NCBI GenBank assembly: GCA_007132395.1
Contig: SLOR01000069.1
Location: 1 to 6,836 of the forward strand
Direction: 5' to 3'
Origin: Bacteroidales bacterium
Lineage (GTDB): Bacteria > Bacteroidota > Bacteroidia > Bacteroidales > UBA7960
DNA: 6,836 bases
The notes beneath the pieces are model-generated. The model worked only from the letters and a program-made list of their open reading frames with translations. It had not been told where the DNA came from and searched no databases. Made by a program: the position numbers and the translations under genes. This document shows, piece by piece, positions 1 to 6,836 of this stretch (its first letter is position 1; each line of letters begins with the position of its first letter).

Positions 1-1
1 A

Positions 2-1600
2 TTACCAACCGGGGTTCTGCTGATCACGCAATATTGGGTTGGCATTCAACTCAATTTGCGGAAGGGGCCATAAGAATCTCCTGTCACTATAAGGAATTGG
101 ATTTATAGCAAGCGGAATTTCAGGACCATCAAATTCAAAATATTCTGGTAAAGGTCTTGCATTGTCATATTTTGCAGGTACACCATCAATAGGGAAGTGA
201 GGGCAGTGCTGCAATCTGTGAATATCGGGCCAACGCCTTCCTTCCATTGCCAGTTCAATTCTTCTTTCATAAAGAATTGCTTCCAGCAGCTCCACGTTAT
301 TGGCAAAATCAGCGGCGGTGTAGGATTGCGTTGCAGGATCTGCCAATGCTCTGTCGCGCACCATGTTCAGGTAAGTTAATGCTTCCGCAACCTGGTTTTC
401 ACGTGCATAAGCTTCAGCAAGATTGAGAATTACTTCAGCATAACGCATCATTGGCGATAAGTCATCATAATCCTGGTCGCGCTTATACTTGTCGGTAAAC
501 ATTACACCATTATCATTAATTACCATATGCTCTTCATCCCTTCGTTTGTCATCTTCCAGCCAGAAGGGGTTTCTCCAGTTAATCGGACTGTGAGAAACAA
601 GCAATCTGCGTTTGTACATTGATGCAAGCGCTCCATTCACACTGGGGTAGTTGGTGTTGGAACTTTCCATTCCAAAAATGTATTCATTGCTGCCATAGTT
701 GTTATAAAATACATCCCATGGCTCCTCGCCTAATGCATAATGTCCGGCATATGGCCCATTGATAAACTTCATACCTTCAGTAATAACACCTGGCATATTC
801 CACATGTGCTGATGGATACGTACTTTATAGGCAGCTGCTGCTCCTTTGGTGGCACGGGATACTCTTTGATTTCCGGTACGCTGCGACTTAAGTGGCAGGT
901 GTTGCTCTGCAAAATTCAAATCGTCAAGTATCCATTCATAGCTTTGCGCCGCGGTATGTCTGCCCACCTGTAGCCCTTCTTCAATAGCCGCAGGCGTTGT
1001 GAAAGGAGTTTTATGGTATACTACACCGTGATGACCTGCATTGGCTGTATGTCTGTAGGGAAATGCAAAGAATACCATCAATTCATGGTATGCTGCTGCT
1101 CTTAACAAACGCGCTTCGCCTAAATAGGAATTCCCTTGATCTGCATCAATTATACCATCCGCTATGGCACCTGTAATACCGTCAACAACGATATTGATAC
1201 GATTAATCAAGCGGTATGTATCAACCCAATAGTATACGTTGTTGGCAGTGCTGACATCGTAGGTTCCCTGGTAAGTAAAGGCATAAAATGCGAAAATGTT
1301 TACTACATCTTCGCCACGGTTATCACCTTGTTGTACAAAGGCACCACCAAAAGGATATCCTCTTAATCCAAATGTACCCGGGGTGGTTTCAAAAGCACCA
1401 ATTTGTGCAGCCTGATACATCCCCAAAACAGCAAGATGGATTTTTTCAGGAGTGGTGAATGCAACAGTTTCCGAAATCTGATTGAACGGCTCCAGGTTGA
1501 TTACTTCATCTTCGCAAGAAGTAAAAAACAAGCCTGCGACAAAAATTGGCAACAAAAAGAGTCTGCCAAATTTTTGTAAGTATATTTTTGTTTTTTTCAT
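2..1600 (-). CDS. RagB/SusD-family outer-membrane nutrient-binding lipoprotein
   Basis: Surface lipoprotein expected to cap the SusC barrel encoded just upstream and bind the imported oligomer; the substrate cannot be told from sequence. The product is 532 residues, a normal length for the family, with the stop codon at 4-2. Residues 1-28 form a lipoprotein signal peptide (basic start, hydrophobic stretch, then FTSC), giving lipidated Cys29. The acidic residues right after it (CEDE) resemble the Bacteroidota surface-export signal. The N-terminal half fits the SusD-like helical TPR region. The C-terminal RagB/SusD hallmarks are clear: MRYAEVILNLAEAY from about 385, YERRIELAMEGRRW at about 444-457, and FLWPLPQIELNANP followed by QNPGW at the end. 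The start is ATG at 1600-1598. An in-frame TTG at 1609-1607 would add three residues but is less likely. The start lies 19 bp after the SusC stop, so the two are almost certainly co-transcribed. No Shine-Dalgarno is seen; the junction is nearly all A/T. The family call is firm, the ligand unknown. Confidence 0.96.
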   Translation of the reverse strand: MKKTKIYLQKFGRLFLLPIFVAGLFFTSCEDEVINLEPFNQISETVAFTTPEKIHLAVLGMYQAAQIGAFETTPGTFGLRGYPFGGAFVQQGDNRGEDVVNIFAFYAFTYQGTYDVSTANNVYYWVDTYRLINRINIVVDGITGAIADGIIDADQGNSYLGEARLLRAAAYHELMVFFAFPYRHTANAGHHGVVYHKTPFTTPAAIEEGLQVGRHTAAQSYEWILDDLNFAEQHLPLKSQRTGNQRVSRATKGAAAAYKVRIHQHMWNMPGVITEGMKFINGPYAGHYALGEEPWDVFYNNYGSNEYIFGMESSNTNYPSVNGALASMYKRRLLVSHSPINWRNPFWLEDDKRRDEEHMVINDNGVMFTDKYKRDQDYDDLSPMMRYAEVILNLAEAYARENQVAEALTYLNMVRDRALADPATQSYTAADFANNVELLEAILYERRIELAMEGRRWPDIHRLQHCPHFPIDGVPAKYDNARPLPEYFEFDGPEIPLAINPIPYSDRRFLWPLPQIELNANPILRDQQNPGW

Positions 1601-1619
1601 AATAATCAATTTTTTTAAT

Positions 1620-4600
1620 TTACAAACTCATGTTTAGGCCGAAAGTAAAGGTTCTTTGTCTGGGTGTTCCGTTCCAGTCAACACCTCCAAAACGGTCCAT
1701 TTCCGGGTCGATGCCTGTATAATCTGTAATCATAAACAAATCAGTACCGGCAGCAAAAACGCGCAGACGTTCAATTCCATATCTTACGGTGAATTGTTGT
1801 GGCAGGGTGTATCCAACTATAAGATTCTGAAGTTTGATAAAGTCTGCCTTTTCAACAAACCTTCCATTGGTTTGTCCCTGGATGTTAATAAAGTTGGTTC
1901 TACCGTACCACAATTTAGGAGTCCATCCGTCGCCGGGCTCATTTTCGCTAACCCATCTTCCCAACATTTCAGAACCGAAGTTTGTGTAGCTGTTTGCAGT
2001 TAAGTCGGCTCTGGTTCTATTCATAATGTAGTTACCGCCTGAATAGCGAACCATGGCTGAAAAGTCGAAATTACCCCAGGTGATTCTATTGTTGATAGCT
2101 CCGTAATAAGTGGGGAGAGAAGGTCCGAATACAATTTTGTCATCAGCAGCACTCAATGCACCAGGCTGAGAAATGTCAGAAGGATTATTGGGGTCGTACA
2201 CCCTGTAGTTTTGTGTAGCAATATTTCCTTGCACATAGGTACCATCTCCTTTACGATAAATAGGATTACCGTTGGCAGGATTCACTCCCACATAGTCATA
2301 TCCATATACCGAACGAATAGATTCTCCAATGTCAATAATAGTGTAGGCAAGTGTAATGGGTTGATTATCCACAAGTGAATTAATCTCGTTTTTCACAAGG
2401 GTAAGGTTTGCATCAACAGCCCATGAGAAGCCAAAGTTTCTGATAAGGTTGGCAGTAACGGAGAATTCGTGACCCGAGTTGCGCAAACTACCAATGTTTG
2501 CAGCATACCTGTTTCCGGGGATACCCATTGTTGGAGGTGTAGGAACGTCGAGAATCAAGCCATCCTGGTCATCAATAAAGTAATCATAAGTAAATATATA
2601 CTTTCCGTCAAGGATAGTCGCGTCAATACCAATATCCCATTTCTTACTGGTTTCCCACTTGAGTTGGTCATTACCCATTTGAGTAAATCCGATACCGGTA
2701 TAATCGGCATATCTTACACCACTGTAAAGACCGGCAAATGGATAGTTACCAATAGATGAGTTACCTACCTCAGCATAAGAAGCTCTGATTTTAAGGTCTG
2801 ACATCCAATCCACATCTTGCATAAAAGCTTCACGTGAAAGGGTCCAGCCTACAGAAGCTCCGGGGAAGAAACCCCACTTATTGGCTGCGGGTAATGAGGA
2901 TAAACCATCATAACGACTTGAGAACTGGAGGAAAAACCTGTCATCATAATTATAGTTAAAGCGTCCGGCATAGGATATAATCCCGTTTTCGCTCATACTT
3001 CCTGTAGAAAGCTGTGTTCCATAGGAACCTCCAATTACGTTATGACGGAAAAATACATCTGACAAGTCGGTACCACCTGAGAAAAAGTAGTTGTAGCGCT
3101 GTTTTTGCACTTCACTTACCAGGGTTAATGTAACACTATGCACATCTGCAAAAGTTTCCAGATAGGTAAGTACATTTTGAACATTCCAGCGATTGAAGTT
3201 ATCCATTGTGTTATAGATACGTCCGTTTACAGACGCACCATCACCGTGTTCGGGATCCCAGTACATATGACTTTCAGTCATGGCAATATCAGCTGCAATC
3301 TGTGTGCGGAAAAATAATGAGGGCGTAAACTGAATCATACCAAAAGTACTGAGGGTTGCCCTGCTTACTTTGGAATTATTCACGTTATTGTCAATCACGT
3401 AGCGGATATTGGGAAGGTTGTCATCAATACCACGGTTGTTGGCACCGCGACCTACCAGGTTGACTGCAATTTCGTCAATGTTGTACCCGGTTGGATGATC
3501 AGGGTTATAGATTGGGGTATTGGGTAACTGCCTGATTGCGTTGAAAACATTTCCGGAAAGAGAGTTTTCGCCGGTATTTAACCCTTGGTACTGGGCGCGT
3601 GAAAGGTTGGTATTGGCGCCAATGGTTACATTGTTGTTAAGAAACTTCTGCTCAACGTTGGCACGGAATGTAAACCTGTCCATAGCATTGGGGCGGGTAA
3701 CACCTTCCTGGTCGGTATAACCCATTGAGAAGTAGTAATTGGTCTGATCTGTAGCACCGGATAGAGAAACGTTATGGTCTTGCTGGAAAGCAGCAGTACG
3801 AAGCACTGCAGTTTGCCAGTCTGTATTAAGCCCTGTTGCAACGGCAGGGTTTGTACCACCTGCATTGACGAACATTTCTTCGGTAAGGGTCAGCCATTGC
3901 GTTTCATTGGTAAGGTCGAAAAGGTTAACAGGCTGAGCAATTCCAAAATAATTGTTGTAGTTAACCTGGAAAGTACCTACTTTACCTCTTTTGGTTGTGA
4001 TCAGAATAACACCGTTTGCTGCCCTGGAACCATAAATTGCAGTTGCAGATCCATCCTTTAAAATTTCAATGGATTCAATGTCCTGAGGGTTGATATCTCC
4101 AAGAGCATTTGCTGAAGCATAACGGCCCACGTCACCAGAAATAATTGGTACACCGTCTACTACGATCAATGGTTGAGTACCAGAAGTAATAGATCCAACA
4201 CCCCGGATGTTGATGCTGGGGGATTCGCCTAATACACCTGAACCTGTTGCAACCTGAACACCGGCTGCACGGCCGGCAAGCTGAGTATCAAAGCTGGGCA
4301 TGGCAACCCGTGCAAGGTCATCTCCACTTACAGAAGATATAGCTCCCGTAACCTCTCTTTTTCTTTGCACACCATAGCCCACAACGACAATTTCCTGCAG
4401 AGTAGCAATGTCAGGGGTCATAGAAACATCGATGACGCTTCTGTCTTCCACCTGACGTACTTCGCGTGTCATACCTATAAAGGTAAAGACCAGAGTAGCC
4501 CCTTCAGGCACATTAAGTTCGTAACGGCCATTGCTATCGGTTATGGTACCAATATTGGTTCCTTGTACCATAACGGTAACACCAGGCAAGCTTGTGCCGT

Positions 4601-4703
4601 CGGTAAAATCGGTAACAGTACCTGTTACCCGCCTTTCCTGAGCATATAGGCTATTGCCAATAAAGCCCAGGAGAATGAGAAAGATAAAACAAATTCTCTT
4701 CAT
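1620..4703 (-). CDS. SusC/RagA-family TonB-dependent outer-membrane transporter
   Basis: TonB-dependent barrel that imports oligomers captured by its SusD-type partner, using energy from TonB-ExbBD. The product is 1027 residues, a full family length with no frameshift. Residues 1-21 are a signal peptide probably cleaved after Ala21 (LYA-Q). A carboxypeptidase-regulatory-like beta domain covers about 26-97 (VTGTVTD, PGVTVMVQGT, DSNGRYEL). The conserved segment EIVVVGYG is at 104-111. The plug covers about 115-240 and includes NIRGVGSI at 165-172 and the SusC/RagA signature region at about 181-241, with DIESIEILKDGSATAIYGSR inside it. The rest is a 22-strand-type beta barrel ending in TFGLNMSL. 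There is no STN (secretin/TonB N-terminal) domain between signal peptide and beta domain, so signalling through an anti-sigma factor is not expected. Start is ATG at 4703-4701, preceded by an A-rich leader without Shine-Dalgarno. It heads a two-gene unit with the SusD-family gene. The final residue is Leu, where many barrels have Phe. Confidence 0.97.
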   Translation of the reverse strand: MKRICFIFLILLGFIGNSLYAQERRVTGTVTDFTDGTSLPGVTVMVQGTNIGTITDSNGRYELNVPEGATLVFTFIGMTREVRQVEDRSVIDVSMTPDIATLQEIVVVGYGVQRKREVTGAISSVSGDDLARVAMPSFDTQLAGRAAGVQVATGSGVLGESPSINIRGVGSITSGTQPLIVVDGVPIISGDVGRYASANALGDINPQDIESIEILKDGSATAIYGSRAANGVILITTKRGKVGTFQVNYNNYFGIAQPVNLFDLTNETQWLTLTEEMFVNAGGTNPAVATGLNTDWQTAVLRTAAFQQDHNVSLSGATDQTNYYFSMGYTDQEGVTRPNAMDRFTFRANVEQKFLNNNVTIGANTNLSRAQYQGLNTGENSLSGNVFNAIRQLPNTPIYNPDHPTGYNIDEIAVNLVGRGANNRGIDDNLPNIRYVIDNNVNNSKVSRATLSTFGMIQFTPSLFFRTQIAADIAMTESHMYWDPEHGDGASVNGRIYNTMDNFNRWNVQNVLTYLETFADVHSVTLTLVSEVQKQRYNYFFSGGTDLSDVFFRHNVIGGSYGTQLSTGSMSENGIISYAGRFNYNYDDRFFLQFSSRYDGLSSLPAANKWGFFPGASVGWTLSREAFMQDVDWMSDLKIRASYAEVGNSSIGNYPFAGLYSGVRYADYTGIGFTQMGNDQLKWETSKKWDIGIDATILDGKYIFTYDYFIDDQDGLILDVPTPPTMGIPGNRYAANIGSLRNSGHEFSVTANLIRNFGFSWAVDANLTLVKNEINSLVDNQPITLAYTIIDIGESIRSVYGYDYVGVNPANGNPIYRKGDGTYVQGNIATQNYRVYDPNNPSDISQPGALSAADDKIVFGPSLPTYYGAINNRITWGNFDFSAMVRYSGGNYIMNRTRADLTANSYTNFGSEMLGRWVSENEPGDGWTPKLWYGRTNFINIQGQTNGRFVEKADFIKLQNLIVGYTLPQQFTVRYGIERLRVFAAGTDLFMITDYTGIDPEMDRFGGVDWNGTPRQRTFTFGLNMSL

Positions 4704-4731
4704 GTTGTTGTTTTTTTGTTAATAAATAAAC
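4704..4731 (-). promoter_or_regulatory. A-rich translation-initiation leader of susC-like gene
   Basis: Read on the minus strand, the bases just before the SusC ATG are almost only A, C and T, with the repeats AACAAAAAAAC and AACAAC and no purine-rich Shine-Dalgarno. Such A-rich, unstructured leaders are common at Bacteroidota starts and are thought to replace Shine-Dalgarno pairing. The composition is visible; the function is inferred from the phylum pattern. Confidence 0.4.
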
Positions 4732-4748
4732 TTGTTTTGGTTTTTGCC

Positions 4749-4770
4749 AAGCCCCCAATGGGGGCTTTTT
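4749..4770 (+). terminator. Terminator-like hairpin upstream of the SusC gene
   Basis: A perfect 8-bp stem joins AAGCCCCC (4749-4756) and GGGGGCTT (4760-4767) around a 3-base AAT loop. On the plus strand a run of five T ends the structure (4766-4770), as in an intrinsic terminator. On the minus strand, the direction of every gene here, the stem is followed by GGCAAAAACC with no T run, so it should not terminate SusC transcription. If transcribed with SusC it would sit in the 5' leader, 45 nt before the ATG. No plus-strand gene lies upstream to need a terminator. The structure is certain; the role is open: antisense terminator, mRNA-stabilising leader hairpin, or remnant. Confidence 0.5.
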
Positions 4771-4782
4771 AGCAAAGGCTAA
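4769..4782. repeat. Small hairpin adjoining the terminator-like hairpin
   Basis: TTAGC (4769-4773) and GCTAA (4778-4782) form a perfect 5-bp stem with a 4-base loop, one base from the base of the GC-rich hairpin. In a minus-strand transcript it would fold first, giving two tandem hairpins in the SusC leader. A weak -7-like sequence on the minus strand (TAGCCTTTG, spacer one base too long) overlaps it. The stem alone is short enough to be chance. Confidence 0.3.
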
Positions 4783-5008
4783 TATATAAATTTTCCTTAA
4801 TATTCTATAAATTATGTTAATCAGCTTGCATTTGTAATATAATTACTGCATGCGATTTGAAAATCCCTACAAATAATAATTTTTCTTCGACTTATATTAC
4901 CCATAAACCTACATAAGAACCTTTATCAAAGACATATTAACACTTTTAAAAACCCTTATAGAGATTATTTTAGTCTGAATACCACAAAATGCGCCAAAGG
5001 TTGGCCTA

Positions 5009-5049
5009 TATGTTAAATATACAGCCGGATATTAACATAAAATATGTTA
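5009..5049. repeat. Alternating TATGTTA / TAACATA inverted repeats
   Basis: Three copies of one 7-mer alternate in orientation: TATGTTA at 5009-5015, TAACATA at 5033-5039 and TATGTTA at 5043-5049. The last two form a perfect palindrome with an AAA spacer. The first two are the ends of a longer inverted repeat: 5009-5020 against 5029-5039, with a one-base bulge around a GC-containing loop (ACAGCCGG). A further TATGTTA lies at 4813-4819, and ATATTAACA from 5029-5037 recurs at 4934-4942. It starts 60 bp past the DUF4249 stop and about 300 bp before SusC. It could be a regulator-binding site or an alternative-pairing RNA element. The AT-rich background makes some of this possible by chance. Confidence 0.45.
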
Positions 5050-5109
5050 TCTCAAAAGCCAGATGGGAACCGGGCAATGAGCATAATTAATGGAGAAAAG
5101 AAAAGGAGA

Positions 5110-6180
5110 TCAGCGCTGCCAAAAGTCGGGTCTTTCTTCATAAGAGCAACCCGAGGGAGGAATCCTGTCAAAATCCTCAATGAGAAAATAATCGGGATTT
5201 CCCCTGGAGTCAAACCTGACATTGAAAAGCTGTCTTGTCATGGAAGAAGCTTCAAAGAAACCCAGGGGATTTTGACCCGGATGGGTAAGGTTTTCAATAT
5301 TAGAAGCGGGGTTGGTGGCAATAGGATCGAAAAACCGGCCGTTATCACCCAATTGTTCTTCGGCCTGTTTGTAATACCGATAGGTATCGTCGTTGATAAA
5401 AAAGGCATCCTTGGTAATAATCCGGGCATTAAGATAATTCCCTTCGGGGTAGCCCAGGTAAATCAATTGTTTGTTTTGCATGGGAACAAAAGCTATTGGC
5501 AAATAGGGTGCGTAATCCCCCCCCATTTCTCCCACCCTTGTATCCAGGTAATCACCGGCATTGCGGTTCATCCAGCAATATTCGTAGGTATCGGTAACAA
5601 GACCCGGGTGAGTAATAATATACTGGGTTGTAAGAGTAGTGTTAAACCGTAAGTATTCCTTGTGGGAGCCACTTAAAGTCGCGTTAATCATGGCGCCATT
5701 CACATCAAAACGATAGATTCTGTTTGATACAGAAGAGTGCAGGTAAAAATCTTTCACGGCAGACTCCAATGCAACAGATAACAGCTCACGACGATTGTGA
5801 GGGAACTCCTGAGGTTTGGATTGGTATTCATTGCCATCTTCAGTGATGATGGAGAGCACGTACGTCTTGCCATGTTCGGCCACGACATTCCCGGCAGGCA
5901 GGTAATTCCCGGGGCTCTCCTCCTCAAACCGGATAATATTATTGTCTGAATCTTCAACATAAACCATGGCGTTACTCTCATTGTGCCACCAGAAATTATC
6001 TCCGTACATGTTGCTCCTTCTTAATTTCACGAAACTTTCCCCTGCTATATCGGTCATCAGGCCCTCCACCACCAGGTGGCTGGGTATGGTATCGATTTCA
6101 GGATGGTATTCTTCAATACAAGACACACTCCCTACAAGGGCAAACAAACTAATCCAGACTGGCAGCGGTATGTTTTTCAT
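5110..6180 (-). CDS. DUF4249 domain-containing outer-membrane lipoprotein
   Basis: Predicted lipoprotein of 356 residues in the Bacteroidota-specific DUF4249 family, whose molecular function is not established. The hydrophobic signal ends at GSVSC, making Cys21 the lipidation site, followed by acidic CIEEYHPEID, compatible with surface export. The family signature follows at once: SHLVVEGLMTD (about 34-44), then a beta-sandwich-like region to about 125 with YLPAGNVVAEHGKTYVLS (93-110). The middle holds EYCWMNRN around Cys202, a position often CW in this family. The C-terminal part has SNIEN and NPLGFFEASS (293-313) and ends in a Cys345-containing segment, SGCSYEERPDFW. Start is ATG at 6180-6178 with no Shine-Dalgarno; stop is TGA at 5112-5110. 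It begins 34 bp after the receptor stop, so the two likely form one operon, and the lipoprotein may be an accessory or lid of that receptor (inference). No truncation or frameshift is seen. Family assignment is from remembered motif pattern, not a profile search. Confidence 0.88.
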   Translation of the reverse strand: MKNIPLPVWISLFALVGSVSCIEEYHPEIDTIPSHLVVEGLMTDIAGESFVKLRRSNMYGDNFWWHNESNAMVYVEDSDNNIIRFEEESPGNYLPAGNVVAEHGKTYVLSIITEDGNEYQSKPQEFPHNRRELLSVALESAVKDFYLHSSVSNRIYRFDVNGAMINATLSGSHKEYLRFNTTLTTQYIITHPGLVTDTYEYCWMNRNAGDYLDTRVGEMGGDYAPYLPIAFVPMQNKQLIYLGYPEGNYLNARIITKDAFFINDDTYRYYKQAEEQLGDNGRFFDPIATNPASNIENLTHPGQNPLGFFEASSMTRQLFNVRFDSRGNPDYFLIEDFDRIPPSGCSYEERPDFWQR

Positions 6181-6214
6181 ATCAAGATTGGGATTTAAAA
6201 AATCGTGGAATTAG

Positions 6215-6836
6215 CTAAAAGGAAAAATTATACGTAAGGGTTGGCAAGGGTCTGCTTATAATAGAGAGTTGATATAACTTAAATGAACGGGCCTGCCCCC
6301 TGGTAGATTCGTCGCGGCGATAAAAAACAGAATAGGGGTTTTTCCGGCCATATACATTCATTATTGATAGGGTCCACGACCCGCGTGCTCCCCTGTTAAG
6401 TTTGTGACCTTCGCCCAGTGATAAGGCAATGTCGAGCCGGTGGTAGGCGGGCAAACGATATTTATTACGGTCGGAATACTTGATAAGCACATCATTACCA
6501 AAGGGATAAATTGATTCGGGCAAAGTAACGGGTCGTCCGGTGCTGTAGGAAAAGGTTGCCGAAAGCCGCCACCGGCGCATGGGGTGATAGTTAAGATTGA
6601 CTACCAGGTTATGGGGCCGGTCGTAATCGGTAGGAAAGAAGGAATTGTCATTAACGCGATCCTGTTCGAATTGTGCCTGGGTTCTTCGCAGGGATTGGCT
6701 GTAGGTATAGCTTGTCCACCCGGTTATAAGCCCGGCGGTTTTATTTACGTACAGCTCAACACCATAATTATAACCGCGTGTAGATGTAATATCCTGCTCC
6801 GGAAAATTATTCATGGCAATCTCAGCCCCGCTTTTA
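6215..6836 (-). CDS. TonB-dependent receptor, C-terminal barrel fragment (5' end outside window)
   Basis: The reading frame is open to the right edge, so only about the last 206 residues are present; signal peptide, N-terminal domain and plug lie beyond 6836. The ATG at 6814-6812 is an internal Met, because seven in-frame codons precede it (KSGAEIA). The visible part reads as repeated outer-membrane beta strands. GYNYGVELYVNKTAGLITGW leads into an SYTYSQSLRR strand. DYDRPHNLVVNLNY, LSATFSYSTGRPVTLP, YRLPAYHRLDIALSL and SIMNVYGRKNPYSVFY follow. It ends in LTYNFSF with a terminal Phe, the usual outer-membrane barrel signal. These motifs match the receptors commonly found beside DUF4249 genes and differ from the SusC/RagA C-terminus elsewhere in this window, so this is not a second SusC copy. 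It should take up a small ligand or oligomer with TonB energy; the ligand is unknown. The DUF4249 gene follows 34 bp downstream. Confidence 0.92.
   Translation of the reverse strand, partial: KSGAEIAMNNFPEQDITSTRGYNYGVELYVNKTAGLITGWTSYTYSQSLRRTQAQFEQDRVNDNSFFPTDYDRPHNLVVNLNYHPMRRWRLSATFSYSTGRPVTLPESIYPFGNDVLIKYSDRNKYRLPAYHRLDIALSLGEGHKLNRGARGSWTLSIMNVYGRKNPYSVFYRRDESTRGQARSFKLYQLSIISRPLPTLTYNFSF

Larger units (their letters stand above)
4704..5109. other. AT-rich intergenic region between DUF4249 gene and SusC gene
   Basis: This 406-bp gap has no credible coding sequence and separates the two gene pairs. It should hold the end of the DUF4249 transcript and the SusC/SusD promoter. Searching the minus strand for the Bacteroidota -7 element TAnnTTTG gave six TTTG positions and no exact match. 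The nearest are AACCTTTG (5001-4994) and TAGCCTTTG (4781-4773), neither with an obvious -33 TTTG at normal spacing. No strong minus-strand terminator follows the DUF4249 stop. The best candidate is an interrupted stem (CTCA/TGAG plus GCC/GGC, 5051-5081) with a short TTTT, which is weak. The visible structure is the TATGTTA repeat cluster and the hairpins near 4749-4782. Confidence 0.7.

Noticed and set aside
1601..1609. TTG at 1609-1607 as the SusD start, adding three residues.
   Set aside because: The ATG at 1600-1598 gives a normal lipoprotein signal starting MKK; the TTG extension adds only non-typical residues before it.
1656..2003. 115-codon open frame on the plus strand inside the SusC gene.
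   Set aside because: It is fully antisense to the conserved C-terminal barrel of SusC and its product resembles nothing; other antisense frames at 2469, 3774, 4365 and 740 are rejected for the same reason.
3626..3865. 79-codon minus-strand frame overlapping SusC in a different frame; similar cases at 103-306, 5238-5429 and 5754-5981.
   Set aside because: Each is a shifted frame of a well-supported gene on the same strand, with no sign of a frameshift in the main frame.
5051..5081. Intrinsic terminator for the DUF4249 transcript.
   Set aside because: The stem is interrupted (4 bp plus 3 bp with an unequal internal loop), the loop is 12 bases and the T run only four; too weak to annotate.
5044..5652. 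202-codon open frame on the plus strand, antisense to the 3' half of the DUF4249 gene.
   Set aside because: The opposite strand has a convincing lipoprotein with family motifs through the whole overlap. The plus-strand product has no recognisable motif, signal or domain, so it is a shadow frame.
6812..6814. ATG as the start of a 199-residue protein.
   Set aside because: The frame continues upstream to the window edge, and the product is clearly the C-terminal part of a much longer receptor.
1..6836. Mobile element, CRISPR array, tRNA or rRNA.
   Set aside because: No transposase or integrase frame, no long terminal inverted repeats, no regularly spaced repeats and no RNA-gene-like stretch was seen; intact genes occupy nearly all of the window.

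Overview
The window looks like chromosomal DNA from a member of the Bacteroidota. The evidence is a complete SusC/SusD-type outer-membrane pair, a DUF4249 surface lipoprotein gene, and starts preceded by A/T-rich leaders with no Shine-Dalgarno motif. Genus, species and habitat cannot be read from it. All four recognisable genes lie on the minus strand, so transcription runs from the right edge to the left edge.

Layout in transcription order. (1) 6836-6215: the last ~206 residues of a TonB-dependent receptor, cut by the right edge. (2) 6180-5110: a complete DUF4249 lipoprotein gene starting 34 bp after the receptor stop, so probably its operon partner. (3) 5109-4704: a 406-bp AT-rich gap with no gene. 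It holds a cluster of TATGTTA/TAACATA repeats and two back-to-back hairpins, the stronger one terminator-like on the plus strand. (4) 4703-1620: a complete 1027-residue SusC/RagA-family TonB-dependent transporter. (5) 1600-2: a complete 532-residue RagB/SusD-family lipoprotein, 19 bp after the SusC stop. Its stop codon lies at the left edge, so anything downstream (glycoside hydrolases, peptidases, regulators) is out of view.

The window thus holds two consecutive outer-membrane uptake modules, each a TonB-dependent barrel plus a lipoprotein. SusC/SusD pairs work as a barrel with a hinged lipoprotein lid that binds glycans, peptides or other oligomers; nothing here reveals the substrate. The DUF4249/receptor pair has the same barrel-then-lipoprotein logic but belongs to different families, and its function is not established. 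No regulator, enzyme, RNA gene, mobile element or CRISPR array is visible. The points most worth a second look are the DUF4249/receptor pair, the repeat cluster, and the hairpins in front of susC.
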